Source of the DNA: Flavipsychrobacter sp.
GTDB taxonomy: Bacteria > Bacteroidota > Bacteroidia > Chitinophagales > Chitinophagaceae
Reading direction: 5' to 3'
Length of the DNA: 64,000 nt
NCBI GenBank assembly: GCA_024508935.1
Contig: JANINW010000006.1
Location: 543,363 to 607,362, forward strand
A model generated the notes under the pieces. That model worked only from the letters and a program-made list of their open reading frames with translations. It ran no database searches and was not told the DNA's origin. Both the position numbers and the translations under genes were made by a program. Each line of letters opens with the position of its first letter. Position 1 is the first letter of the stretch. Positions 45,416 through 53,939 of the stretch are shown in pieces.

Positions 45416-47074
45416 TTAACCTTCCGCTACACTATTCTCATAAACAAAATGCGAATTGTGCCCGTTACGCTTTTCCTGTGCGGTTTTCGCAGCTTTTACA
45501 AAGGCTACAAATAGCGGATGCGGGTTTTCTACCGTGCTTTTATATTCGGGGTGAAATTGGACGCCTACATAGAACGGGTGGCCAGGTATCTCTACTATTT
45601 CCACCAGCCCTGTCTTCGGATTTTTACCTACCGGTACCATGCCTGCTTTCTCATAAGCATCCAGGTAGTCGTTATTGAACTCATACCGATGGCGGTGGCG
45701 CTCTGAAATATTAGTAGAGCTATAGATATCCGCCACTTTTGAGCCTGCACGCAGTTCGCACTCATATGTACCCAGGCGCATAGTACCTCCCATCTGGGTA
45801 ATATTTTTCTGCTCTTCCATCATACAGATAACACCATCATTTGTATCTGAATTCATTTCAGTAGAATGCGCGTTCTTCATGCCCAGTACATTACGTGCAA
45901 ATTCCACACAGGCCATTTGCATACCCAGGCATATACCAAAGAAAGGTATATTGTTCTCGCGTGCATAGCGTATGGCATCTATCTTACCTTCTATACCACG
46001 GCTACCAAAGCCGGGCGCTACTAATATTGCATCCAGGTTGTGCAGTTTTTCAACTGCATTTTCCGGTGTCAGGTATTCAGAATGGATATTACGTACCTCT
46101 ACTTTACACTCATTCATAGCACCTGCATGTATCAGGGCTTCCAGTATAGATTTATAAGCATCCTGCAGTTCTACGTATTTACCTATCAGGCCTATCGTTA
46201 CTTTCGATTTTGGATAACGCAGCTTATTCAGGAATTCTTTCCACTTGCCCAGGTCGGGCTCCGTACCCATAGGCAACTGCAGCTTTTGCAGGCATATTTC
46301 ATCCAGCCTTTCACGCATCATTTCCAGCGGTACACCGTATATCGTATCAGCATCCATCGCTTCTATAACCGCATCCTGTGTTACATTACAGAAAAGGGCT
46401 ATTTTACGTTTCAGGTCTTTATATAATGGCTCTTCTGTGCGGCAAACCAGCACATCGGGGTTCAATCCGTGTTCACTCATCATTTTCACAGAGTGCTGTG
46501 TAGGCTTGGTTTTCAGCTCTTTTGCTGCCTTCAGGTAAGGTATCAATGTCAGGTGTACCACCAGGCAATTCTCATCGCCCATCTCCCATTTCATCTGGCG
46601 CACGGCCTCTACATACGGCAGCGATTCAATATCACCCACAGTACCACCCAGTTCGGTAATAACAATATCGTACTGGTTGTTCTGACCCAGCAGCATCATG
46701 CGGCGCTTTATCTCGTCGGTAATATGAGGGATTACCTGTACGGTCTTTCCCAAGAAGGCGCCTTCACGTTCTTTATTTATTACATACTGATAAATACGGC
46801 CTGTAGTAACGTTGTTGGCCTGCGAGGTATGCGTATTCAGAAAACGCTCGTAGTGCCCAAGATCCAGGTCTGTTTCGGCACCGTCTTCCGTTACATAGCA
46901 CTCACCGTGCTCGTACGGGTTCAGCGTACCGGGGTCAACATTAATATACGGGTCAAATTTCTGGATGGTGGTACGAAAACCACGGGCCTGCAACAGTTTA
47001 GCCAAAGATGCAGCTATAATTCCTTTTCCTAACGATGAAGTAACGCCTCCGGTTACAAAAATATATTTAGTCAT
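45416..47074 (-). CDS. pyrG: CTP synthase
   Basis: Amidates UTP to CTP using glutamine. 552 residues. The N-terminal synthetase starts [29 protein letters not shown] with the P-loop-like motif, and includes [40 protein letters not shown]. The C-terminal class I glutamine amidotransferase carries the nucleophile in [18 protein letters not shown] and the His-Glu pair in [13 protein letters not shown]. The length is slightly over the usual 535-545. The promoter (47151-47182) is one of the best in the window. Confidence 0.96.
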   Translation of the reverse strand: MTKYIFVTGGVTSSLGKGIIAASLAKLLQARGFRTTIQKFDPYINVDPGTLNPYEHGECYVTEDGAETDLDLGHYERFLNTHTSQANNVTTGRIYQYVINKEREGAFLGKTVQVIPHITDEIKRRMMLLGQNNQYDIVITELGGTVGDIESLPYVEAVRQMKWEMGDENCLVVHLTLIPYLKAAKELKTKPTQHSVKMMSEHGLNPDVLVCRTEEPLYKDLKRKIALFCNVTQDAVIEAMDADTIYGVPLEMMRERLDEICLQKLQLPMGTEPDLGKWKEFLNKLRYPKSKVTIGLIGKYVELQDAYKSILEALIHAGAMNECKVEVRNIHSEYLTPENAVEKLHNLDAILVAPGFGSRGIEGKIDAIRYARENNIPFFGICLGMQMACVEFARNVLGMKNAHSTEMNSDTNDGVICMMEEQKNITQMGGTMRLGTYECELRAGSKVADIYSSTNISERHRHRYEFNNDYLDAYEKAGMVPVGKNPKTGLVEIVEIPGHPFYVGVQFHPEYKSTVENPHPLFVAFVKAAKTAQEKRNGHNSHFVYENSVAEG

Positions 47075-47150
47075 AACGCTCCTGTTTGTAGACCGGTTGG
47101 TATGTCAGCTTAAAAACAATAAAATTTCTGGGGATGCTGTATCGGTCGCA

Positions 47151-47182
47151 CAAAGATAGAAATATTGGTGCAATTTCTCAAA
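47151..47182 (-). promoter_or_regulatory. Promoter of pyrG
   Basis: On minus TTTTG (47183-47179), 20-base gap, then TATCTTTG (47158-47151). The ATG at 47074 is 76 bases downstream of the box. The same TATCTTTG also appears for gyrB and the SAM operon. Confidence 0.78.
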
Positions 47183-47319
47183 ACAGGAGTGGCATACCTT
47201 CTTAGTGTTTTGAAAGGCTCTTTAAATATAAGCTCAAATCAGCATGGATTAAATTAATACCATGAATTTTACCCAATTATTGCAGAACTAACCGCTTATT
47301 TTTGTCGCAAATTGGAACT

Positions 47320-49299
47320 ATGCAATTCGACAGGACTGGTTTTTCATATGAGCAGCTGATGCAGTTATATATTGAACTGCTGCGCCCACGCATGATAGAA
47401 GAAAAAATGCTGGTGCTGCTGCGCCAGGGCCGTATCAGCAAATGGTTCAGCGGTATAGGCCAGGAGGCTATAGCCGTTGGTGCTACCATGGCGCTGGACA
47501 GCGATGAATATATAATGCCGCTGCACCGCAACCTGGGTGTGTTCACTGCCCGCAAAATGCCTTTCGATAAGCTGTTTATGCAATGGCAGGGCCGTAAAGA
47601 GGGCTTTAGCAAGGGACGCGAGCGTTCTTTCCACTTTGGCGCCAATGAATACCATATCTGCGGTATGATATCGCACCTGGGCCCGCAACTGGCCATAGCA
47701 GACGGCATAGCCCTGGCGCATAAACTGAAAAAAGAAAATAAGATATCCCTGGCCTTTAGCGGCGATGGGGGTACCAGTGAGGGCGATTTCCATGAAGCGC
47801 TGAACGTGGCCGCTGTATGGGGCCTGCCGGTTATCTTTTTGGTAGAAAATAATGGTTATGGTTTAAGCACACCGTCTGACGAGCAATTTGTTTGTAAACA
47901 AATCGCCGATAAGGCTATAGGATACGGTATGGCGGGCATTACCATAGATGGCAATAATATACTGGAGGTTCATAAAGCCATCAGCGAAGCGAGGCAGTAT
48001 TGCATTACCGAGCAGAAACCGATACTGGTAGAATGTATGACCTTCCGTATGCGCGGGCATGAAGAAGCCAGCGGCGTGAAGTATGTGCCCAAAGAATTGT
48101 TTGAAGAATGGGGCAAGAAAGACCCGGTAGCCAATTACGAAGCTTTCCTTTTGAAGGAAGGTATATTGACAGAAGGTATTATAGAACAGACCCGTGAGCA
48201 GATACAGAAAGAAATTGAAGAGGGCTTAACCCGCGGATTCGCAGTACCGCCTGTTACGCCAGATACTGCAGAGGAACTGAAGGATGTATATGCACCGACC
48301 AGCAGCAAGGCCATTGCACCGGCATCTGCCGCCAAAACAGAAAAGAAATTTATACAGGCGCTGAGCGATGGCCTGCGCCAGAGCATGGAGCGCTATCCCA
48401 ACCTGGTATTGATGGGCCAGGATATTGCGGGGTACGGTGGGGCTTTTAAAGTGACGGAAGGCTTTATGGCAGAATTCGGCAAAGAGCGTGTACGGAACAC
48501 ACCGCTTTGCGAAAGCGCCATAGTAGGCACCGCATTGGGCTTGTCTATCAAAGGCTTTAAGTCGATGATGGAAATGCAGTTCTCCGATTTTGTAACGGTA
48601 GGGTTTAACCAGATAGTGAATAACCTGGCCAAGATACATTACCGCTGGGGGCAGAACGCCGATGTGGTAATACGTATGCCCACAGGTGCGGGCGTAGGTG
48701 CAGGGCCTTTCCACTCGCAAAGCACGGAAGCATGGTTTACCCATGTGCCGGGGCTGAAAGTGGTATATCCTTCTACCCCTGAAGATGCTAAAGGGTTGAT
48801 AGCAGCAGCCATTGCCGATCCTAACCCGGTAATGTATTTCGAGCACAAAGCACTGTACCGCAGCATTAGCGGGCTGGTGCCGGATGATTATTATACGGTA
48901 GAGATAGGAAAAGCGCGCCAGGTGCAGGAAGGCGAGGATATCAGCATCATTACCTATGGCAGTGGCGTACATTGGGCCACAGAATATGCAGCCCAGCACC
49001 CGGATGTATCTTTTGATATACTGGACCTGCGCAGCCTGCTGCCGCTGGACTATGATGCCATACGCAGCTCTGTAGAACGTACCGGCAAAGTATTGCTGCT
49101 GCATGAAGACACCCTGGTAGGCGGCATAGGCGGCGAACTGGCAGCCTGGATATCTGAAAACTGCTTTGAACTGCTGGACGCGCCAATAGTAAGATGCGCC
49201 AGTCTGGACACGCCGGTGCCTTTTGCTATAGAGCTGGAGCAGAATTTCCTGGCAAAAAGCATGCTGCACGGCAGCATTCAGAAACTGCTGCATTATTAA
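47320..49299 (+). CDS. Fused E1 alpha/beta 2-oxoacid dehydrogenase (branched-chain or related)
   Basis: Thiamine-dependent E1 of a 2-oxoacid dehydrogenase complex. 659 residues from the ATG at 47320 (MQFDRTGFSYEQ); the longer frame to 47302 falls in the promoter-like region. The alpha half (about 1-330) has RQGRISKWFSGIGQEAIAVG, the ThDP motif FSGDGGTSEGDFHEALNVAAVWGLPVIFLVENNGYGLST, and TFRMRGHEEASG. The beta half (from about 346) has YPNLVLMGQDIAGYGGAFKVTEGF, RMPTGAGVGAGPFHSQS and LLHEDTLVGGIGGELAAWI. The fused alpha-beta arrangement is common in Bacteroidota and is usually annotated as branched-chain/2-oxoisovalerate dehydrogenase. No E2/E3 gene is near. Confidence 0.9.
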   Translation: MQFDRTGFSYEQLMQLYIELLRPRMIEEKMLVLLRQGRISKWFSGIGQEAIAVGATMALDSDEYIMPLHRNLGVFTARKMPFDKLFMQWQGRKEGFSKGRERSFHFGANEYHICGMISHLGPQLAIADGIALAHKLKKENKISLAFSGDGGTSEGDFHEALNVAAVWGLPVIFLVENNGYGLSTPSDEQFVCKQIADKAIGYGMAGITIDGNNILEVHKAISEARQYCITEQKPILVECMTFRMRGHEEASGVKYVPKELFEEWGKKDPVANYEAFLLKEGILTEGIIEQTREQIQKEIEEGLTRGFAVPPVTPDTAEELKDVYAPTSSKAIAPASAAKTEKKFIQALSDGLRQSMERYPNLVLMGQDIAGYGGAFKVTEGFMAEFGKERVRNTPLCESAIVGTALGLSIKGFKSMMEMQFSDFVTVGFNQIVNNLAKIHYRWGQNADVVIRMPTGAGVGAGPFHSQSTEAWFTHVPGLKVVYPSTPEDAKGLIAAAIADPNPVMYFEHKALYRSISGLVPDDYYTVEIGKARQVQEGEDISIITYGSGVHWATEYAAQHPDVSFDILDLRSLLPLDYDAIRSSVERTGKVLLLHEDTLVGGIGGELAAWISENCFELLDAPIVRCASLDTPVPFAIELEQNFLAKSMLHGSIQKLLHY

Positions 49300-49320
49300 G
49301 GCTCCATAATGTTTTTATAA

Positions 49321-49346
49321 AACGCCCTGCAAATACACAGGGCGTT
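49321..49346 (+). terminator. Terminator of the E1 alpha/beta gene
   Basis: 9-bp stem AACGCCCTG (49321-49329) with CAGGGCGTT (49338-49346), 8-base loop, short T run only. It is 22 bases after the stop codon. Confidence 0.65.
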
Positions 49347-49375
49347 TACTATTTTCGTACATGAATTGACAGCGT

Positions 49376-50221
49376 ATGCGCATCCGTAAATTATTACCCG
49401 CATTACTTGGTATACTGGTCCTCCAATCTTGCGGCGAAGATAATCCTAACAAGGGCAAGCCTATTGTGCTTGGAGATTCGTCGACCATAGTCACGGAAAC
49501 TGACCCAACTTACCTGCAGGACTTTGTAGCTGATATAAAAACACAGCCGCAAGCCCAGCCGGCAGAACAAAAACCGGCAGATACAGCCACCAAAGAGGCA
49601 CCAAAGCAGGAAGAACCGGCTAAAGAAACGCCGAAAACAACCGAACAGCCAAAGCAGGAAGCACCTTCGGGTAAAGGTTTGACAATGGCCTTTAAAGAAG
49701 TGACTGTATTTATACCTAATATAAGTGTACGCACCTACAAGCAGCAGGACCTTACCAAAGCCAATGGTGCCAGCTACGAATTGAGCAGCGGTAATATAAA
49801 CGGCAACCAGATAAAAACCAGCAAAGGCAATGTGACCCGTATATCGCAACGTTACCAGACCATAGTAGTAGCCAAAAATGAACTTGGAACACTTGTACTC
49901 GAATCGCTGAGCAAAATGAGCGACTGGCAGGCATTGAAGGGTGGCAGCAATAGCTACAATATTTCCGGCCTGGATGCCCGCAACCTGGATTATATAAAAG
50001 CATCGCCCGCCAGTATAAAAAATGCTGTAAGCCGTGCAGCACGCAATAAGCGCATGAGCCGCAATGCCGAGCAGAAATGGGTGAACAGCGTAAAAAATGT
50101 ACGGTCTGCTAATCAAAAACCATTGAGCGTTGTGCTTCGCAGTGTAATGTGGAAAGTGGAAGGCAAAGACGAAAAAGGCAAGCCTTTCCAGAAACAGATC
50201 AGAATGGATATACCGTTGTAA
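49376..50221 (+). CDS. Lipoprotein with proline/glutamate-rich linker, function unknown
   Basis: 281 residues. Signal peptide with a lipobox LQSC (lipidated C19), then a low-complexity stretch rich in Lys, Pro, Glu and Gln (QPQAQPAEQKPADTATKEA, about 58-100). The C-terminal half (about 105-281) is a globular domain with Arg/Lys-rich helices and strands (TYKQQDLTKANGASYELSS; KNAVSRAARNKRMSRNAEQKWV; VMWKVEGKDEKGKPFQKQIRMDIPL). I do not recognise the family. The linker may span periplasm or peptidoglycan. It is followed by a terminator hairpin and REP-like palindromes. Confidence 0.75.
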   Translation: MRIRKLLPALLGILVLQSCGEDNPNKGKPIVLGDSSTIVTETDPTYLQDFVADIKTQPQAQPAEQKPADTATKEAPKQEEPAKETPKTTEQPKQEAPSGKGLTMAFKEVTVFIPNISVRTYKQQDLTKANGASYELSSGNINGNQIKTSKGNVTRISQRYQTIVVAKNELGTLVLESLSKMSDWQALKGGSNSYNISGLDARNLDYIKASPASIKNAVSRAARNKRMSRNAEQKWVNSVKNVRSANQKPLSVVLRSVMWKVEGKDEKGKPFQKQIRMDIPL

Positions 50222-50224
50222 AGC

Positions 50225-50252
50225 GGCCCCCTCCGCCCCCCAAGGGGGAACT
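50225..50252. repeat. REP-like GC-rich palindrome, copy 1
   Basis: CCCCCTCC-G-CCCCCC-AA-GGGGGAAC type element starting four bases after the lipoprotein stop. It can fold on itself via CCCCC/GGGGG. It is an inverted relative of copy 2 at 50328-50350 and of copy 3 at 50841-50866. Confidence 0.8.
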
Positions 50253-50283
50253 TTATTTGCGAAGACTATTTTACATAAGTAAG

Positions 50284-50308
50284 AAGCCTGCTGAAAATCA
50301 GCAGGCTT
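50284..50308. terminator. Terminator between the two REP-like copies
   Basis: 11-bp perfect stem AAGCCTGCTGA/TCAGCAGGCTT, loop AAA, followed by TTAATAATTTTTTT. It serves the lipoprotein gene on plus; the reverse side is A-rich and may serve the RidA-family gene. Confidence 0.88.
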
Positions 50309-50327
50309 TAATAATTTTTTTAAATAC

Positions 50328-50350
50328 AGTTCCCCCTTGGGGCCGAGGGG
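50328..50350. repeat. REP-like GC-rich palindrome, copy 2
   Basis: AGTTCCCCCTTGGGGCCGAGGGG, the reverse-complement relative of copy 1. Together they flank the terminator hairpin at 50284-50308. Confidence 0.8.
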
Positions 50351-50360
50351 ACATGGATTC

Positions 50361-50774
50361 TTATTCTATCGTTGCTATACACTTGAGCTCTATGGCTATG
50401 GGTGTAGGTAGCGAGTTGATCTCTACCGTGGTGCGACAAGGCTGGTTGTCTTTAAAATATTCAGCGTATATCTTATTATAAGTAGCAAAATCGCGCTTCA
50501 TATTTACCAGGAATACAGTCACATCTACCAGCTTGTCCCAACTGCTGCCGCTTTCCTCCAGCACTATGCGTACATTGTCGAACACATTGCGGCATTGCGC
50601 GGCAAAATCAAATTCTTCAAAATTACCGTTCTTGTCCAGCTTCAGTCCGGGTATCTCGTTGGTAGTGGTACGCGGGCCAATGCCTGACAAAAACAAAAGG
50701 TTGCCTACACGGCGCGCGTGGGGGTACAAACCCACCGGCGCCGGCGCTTTATCTGTTGAAATACGTTCGCTCAT
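50361..50774 (-). CDS. RidA-family deaminase, probable 2-aminomuconate deaminase
   Basis: 137-residue YjgF/RidA protein. Standard RidA blocks appear: GLYPHARRVGNLLFLSGIGPR and DFAAQCRNVFDNVRIVLEESG, then DVTVFLVNMKRDFATYNKIYAEYF. The closing PCRTTVEINSLPTPIAIELKCIA is close to what is seen in 2-aminomuconate deaminases of the kynurenine/3-hydroxyanthranilate route, and differs from classical RidA. The aldehyde dehydrogenase 100 bases upstream on the same strand resembles 2-aminomuconate-semialdehyde dehydrogenase, supporting the specific call. Generic enamine/imine deaminase is the alternative. Two TACTTTTG boxes lie within 30 bases upstream. Confidence 0.78.
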   Translation of the reverse strand: MSERISTDKAPAPVGLYPHARRVGNLLFLSGIGPRTTTNEIPGLKLDKNGNFEEFDFAAQCRNVFDNVRIVLEESGSSWDKLVDVTVFLVNMKRDFATYNKIYAEYFKDNQPCRTTVEINSLPTPIAIELKCIATIE

Positions 50775-50779
50775 TTATT

Positions 50780-50808
50780 CAAAAGTAAAAAGTAAAAATT
50801 CAAAAGTA
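50780..50808 (-). promoter_or_regulatory. Two TACTTTTG boxes in an A-rich direct repeat
   Basis: On minus TACTTTTG occurs at 50808-50801 and 50787-50780, each within the repeat AAAAGTAAA. The first lies five bases before the RidA-family ATG (50774). No TTTG at the -33 distance from the nearer box can be confirmed, so promoter function is tentative. Confidence 0.35.
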
Positions 50809-50840
50809 AAGTATTGCCGACTACACACTCCACTCAAAAA

Positions 50841-50866
50841 GTTCCCCCTTCAGGGGGTGGAGGGGG
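50841..50866. repeat. REP-like GC-rich palindrome, copy 3
   Basis: GTTCCCCCTTCAGGGGGTGGAGGGGG lies in the gap between the RidA-family gene and the aldehyde dehydrogenase. It matches copy 2 over its first half (GTTCCCCCTT). Confidence 0.78.
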
Positions 50867-50873
50867 TATGAGT

Positions 50874-52331
50874 TTACAACTCTATACACACATTCTTAGG
50901 CTCTGTGAAAAAGCGCATGGCTTCCCAGCCGCCTTCACGGCCCACACCAGAGCTTTTAAAACCGCCGAAAGGCGTGCGCAGATCGCGCAGCAGCCAGCAG
51001 TTCACCCATATAATACCGCTATGCACTTTTGCTGCCATGCGATTGGCGCGGCTTACATCCTGTGTCCATATAGTAGCTGCTAGTCCGTAATCGCTGGCAT
51101 TGGCCAGTTGCAGCGCTTCTTCTTCTGTCTTAAAAGATTGCAGCGTTACCACCGGGCCAAATATCTCTTCCATATTCGTGCGGCAGTTCGGGCCCAGTCC
51201 TTCTATTACAGTTGGTTCTATAAAATAGCCGTTCTCGCAACGGCCGCTGCCTTTTATGGCATTACCGCCTTGCAGCACTTTACCGCCTTCCTGTTTGGCC
51301 AGCTCTATGCAGCCCAGCACTTTCTCATAATGCATTTTGCTCACTACTGCACCCTGCTTGCTGTTCTCATCCAGCGGGTCGCCAACGGTAAGTCTTTTAG
51401 TGCGCTCTATAAATTCGGCTTTGAATTTTTCGTAGATGCTTTCTTCCACCAGTATGCGGCTGCCGCAAAGGCATATTTGTCCCTGGTTGCTGAAGCTCGA
51501 TTGTACGCTGGTGCGCATCATCTTATCCCAGTCGCAGTCGGCAAAAATGATATTGGGGTTCTTGCCGCCCAGCTCCAGCGATATTTTCTTGAACATCGGG
51601 GCAGCCGTCGCCGCTATCTCCTTGCCCGCACGTGTGCTGCCGGTAAAGGATATGGCTTTAATATCGGGATGGCCTACTATGGCCGCACCGCAGCCGGGGC
51701 CGGTACCATGTATTATGTTCAGCACACCATCTGGCAGTCCGGCTTCTTTGCATATCAGGCTCAGCAGGTAGCCCGTCATGGGCGTTACCTCGCTGGGTTT
51801 CGATACCACGCAGTTGCCCGCGGCCAGTGCAGGCGCTATCTTCCAGGTAAAGAGGTACAGCGGCAGGTTCCAGGGCGATATACAGCCCACCACGCCTATA
51901 GGCTGGCGCAGCGTATAGTTTATCGCCTTGTCCTCCATATTATGACTGTCGGTGGCAAAATGCATCAGCCCCGTGGCAAAGAACCTGAAATTGCTCGATG
52001 CACGCGGTATGTCTACTTTCTTGCTCAGCCACAGCGGCTTGCCGTTGTCGTTGGTCTCAGCCAATGCCAGTGCGTCCAGGTTCGCATCTATCAGTTCGGC
52101 TATGCGGTTCAGCACCTTAAAGCGTTCTTCGGCAGGCGTGGTGCTCCACAGCGGGAAGGCCATTTTAGCCGCGCCCACCGCTTCTTCCACATCCTTTATA
52201 TCGCTATCGGGTATCTGGCTGTATACCTCGCCCGTAGCAGGGTTTATATTATCTATGTATTTGCCATTCAGCGGCGCCTGCAACGAGCCGCCTATATAAT
52301 TCGCAATTTTTGCGGGAGCTTTCAGATCCAT
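50874..52331 (-). CDS. Aldehyde dehydrogenase, probable 2-aminomuconate semialdehyde dehydrogenase
   Basis: NAD(P)-dependent ALDH superfamily enzyme, 485 residues. Catalytic cysteine C287 lies in SFSNQGQICLCGSRI and the glutamate in LELGGKNPN. CISPWNLPLYLFTWKIAPAL and FTGSTRAGKEIA are standard. The blocks GQICLCGSRI and VNCWLLRDLRTPFGGFKSSGVGREGG resemble ALDH8A1/2-aminomuconate (hydroxymuconate) semialdehyde dehydrogenases. Next to a putative 2-aminomuconate deaminase, it points to tryptophan breakdown through 3-hydroxyanthranilate. Other genes of that route are not in the window. Confidence 0.83.
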   Translation of the reverse strand: MDLKAPAKIANYIGGSLQAPLNGKYIDNINPATGEVYSQIPDSDIKDVEEAVGAAKMAFPLWSTTPAEERFKVLNRIAELIDANLDALALAETNDNGKPLWLSKKVDIPRASSNFRFFATGLMHFATDSHNMEDKAINYTLRQPIGVVGCISPWNLPLYLFTWKIAPALAAGNCVVSKPSEVTPMTGYLLSLICKEAGLPDGVLNIIHGTGPGCGAAIVGHPDIKAISFTGSTRAGKEIAATAAPMFKKISLELGGKNPNIIFADCDWDKMMRTSVQSSFSNQGQICLCGSRILVEESIYEKFKAEFIERTKRLTVGDPLDENSKQGAVVSKMHYEKVLGCIELAKQEGGKVLQGGNAIKGSGRCENGYFIEPTVIEGLGPNCRTNMEEIFGPVVTLQSFKTEEEALQLANASDYGLAATIWTQDVSRANRMAAKVHSGIIWVNCWLLRDLRTPFGGFKSSGVGREGGWEAMRFFTEPKNVCIEL

Positions 52332-52397
52332 GCTTGCAAAGGTAAATCATTGCTAATTATGAAGGCTATGTCAGGCTAACACACATTATTGTACAAA

Positions 52398-53105
52398 TTA
52401 TTTCGTCTCACATTCCTTCAACACCACCTCTTGCAGCGAATCAAATTTGCGGGTATAAGGAAATTCAAAGCTGTCGCGCAACTGGCGGTAAGTGCACACT
52501 ATACATTCCTGGTAGGCATAGCTGCTATTATCGGCATAAGTATAGCTCCCTGAAGTAGCCATATTGAAGATGCCCAAGCTATCGCGTGAAGGTTCATGCG
52601 GGTTGTTCTCATAGCTCCAAGCCTCGTTGAAATCAGAACTATTCAGGGGATATATACGCCTGCGCTGCCCGCTAGGCCCAACCAAGTAATACTCTTGATC
52701 TATAATGCCATACTCTCCTTTAAATTGCGTTATGAGGATGCCATTGGCAGGGATTTGATAAAGCCTCCTGCCGTTTTTCATGATCGGCCTACTACCGCAT
52801 GCTTTATCATAAATGATGCGCACTTTACCACGATAATTTTCGGGTATTAAAAACGTTTCCGGCGTTATTTTATCAAATTGGTACGAGACAAACTGGTAAA
52901 TAAAAAACACGGCGACAGGCATTAACGTCCATAACACCTTTGTAATTATTTGTCGCCGGCTGAACCAAACCAGCAGCACACCGGCAAGAAACACCCAGAA
53001 GGGCAGCCCATAGAAATAAAGCAAACCTGGCAGAAAGGTAGATATCCCGGCACCCAATATTACCAGTATGGCTCCTGTTACAAAAATGATTTTCTGGGTA
53101 TTCAT
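52398..53105 (-). CDS. Membrane protein with DUF6843-like domain
   Basis: 235 residues from the ATG at 53105 (a second ATG at 53117 adds four residues). Three hydrophobic helices at the N-terminus (IIFVTGAILVILGAGISTFL; GLPFWVFLAGVLLVWFS; VLWTLMPVAVFFIYQFV) and then a soluble domain starting ETFLIPENYRGKVRIIYDKACGS and NGRRLYQIPANGILITQFKGEYGIIDQEYYLV. The FLIPENYxGxVxI pattern resembles DUF6843. Function unknown. Five cysteines occur in the soluble part (one near ACGS, the others near CIVCTYR and the C-terminus). It lies 30 bases downstream of the AlkD-like gene and may be co-transcribed. Confidence 0.6.
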   Translation of the reverse strand: MNTQKIIFVTGAILVILGAGISTFLPGLLYFYGLPFWVFLAGVLLVWFSRRQIITKVLWTLMPVAVFFIYQFVSYQFDKITPETFLIPENYRGKVRIIYDKACGSRPIMKNGRRLYQIPANGILITQFKGEYGIIDQEYYLVGPSGQRRRIYPLNSSDFNEAWSYENNPHEPSRDSLGIFNMATSGSYTYADNSSYAYQECIVCTYRQLRDSFEFPYTRKFDSLQEVVLKECETK

Positions 53106-53135
53106 ACTATGTATCACACCGCCATTTCATCCTTA

Positions 53136-53804
53136 CTACCCCTTCGCCCTTCTTACCATTTCATTGATCCAGATAGGTGCGAAAGGAGAGGTGCAGCCTT
53201 TGGAAACGGGATAATCCCTGTAGATGCCCAGGCGTTCGCCTATGTCTATGGCACGCTTGCGGTATTTGCTGTGGTTGATGCCTGTTTGTGCCAGCGCGGT
53301 GTTCATGGTCCATTGCACTTCGGGCGGGGCTTTGGGCATTTCGGCTTCTATACGGTTGAGTATGCTATCAAGGTCGAGGTCTGCAGCATCCCTGGTTATT
53401 TTCCCCGCCATCAGGCTCCAGCCTGCACGGGCAGCCCATTTATTTTTTGAGTCCATCCACTGCTCGCGGAATTGGTCTTTGTCCGGGTAATCTTTCAGCA
53501 CGTTGGAAGTAAACCATTCGGCCTCTTGCACAAAGCCTATTGACTTCACCATCGCATCCAGTTCTTTTGGTGATAGCTGTTTGGGGTTTATAATAAGCGT
53601 AGCCAGCAGCCTTGCGTCTATGTTCTTCGTCTTCCACAGTTCCAAAGCCAGGGTATGGTCTGTTTTTATTTTGCTGGCCAGGGCACGTATGTCTCCCAGC
53701 TTTGCGCCAAACTGGTTGTCGCCAGCGCCGTTCTTTTTGTTATGCGCTACCATTTTTTCGTTCCGCATGGTTTCCAGCACTGCAAATACTTCTGCAACGG
53801 TCAT
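53136..53804 (-). CDS. AlkD-like DNA glycosylase (HEAT-repeat alkylation repair family)
   Basis: 222 residues with helical HEAT-like repeats. The blocks GDNQFGAKLGDIRALASKIKTDH, ALELWKTKNIDARLLATLII, and VQEAEWFTSNVLKDYPDKDQFREQWMDSKNKWAARAGWSLMAGKI match the AlkD/DNA-alkylation-repair family. It would excise positively charged alkylated bases. The conserved Trp/Asp/Arg trio is in WFTSNVLKD and the WAARAGW area. The C-terminal part (IGERLGIYRDYPVSKGCTSPFAPIWINE) is longer than in the smallest members. Confidence 0.85.
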   Translation of the reverse strand: MTVAEVFAVLETMRNEKMVAHNKKNGAGDNQFGAKLGDIRALASKIKTDHTLALELWKTKNIDARLLATLIINPKQLSPKELDAMVKSIGFVQEAEWFTSNVLKDYPDKDQFREQWMDSKNKWAARAGWSLMAGKITRDAADLDLDSILNRIEAEMPKAPPEVQWTMNTALAQTGINHSKYRKRAIDIGERLGIYRDYPVSKGCTSPFAPIWINEMVRRAKG

Positions 53805-53939
53805 AGTAATGAAAGGTTTTCGTGAATGATACCTGTAAAATACGGCTTAGCGGGTTTCAGCCCAATACTTAACCGGCATATATCTTATTTTTCCCTAACT
53901 TTAGTAACGCCGCAATACCTTTTTAATACAGTACCTATC

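Noticed and set aside
48226..49293. 355-codon open frame on the minus strand
   Set aside because: Antisense shadow of the E1 alpha/beta gene; composition is rich in Tyr/Gln/Arg without structured motifs.
51108..52379. 423-codon open frame on the plus strand
   Set aside because: It is antisense to the aldehyde dehydrogenase, which has clear catalytic motifs on minus. The open frame reflects codon bias; no family pattern or start context was seen.
53826..53939. Upstream extension of the T9SS gene (ATG at 53826)
   Set aside because: Would put about 38 residues before a clean signal peptide; the ATG at 53940 fits the family.
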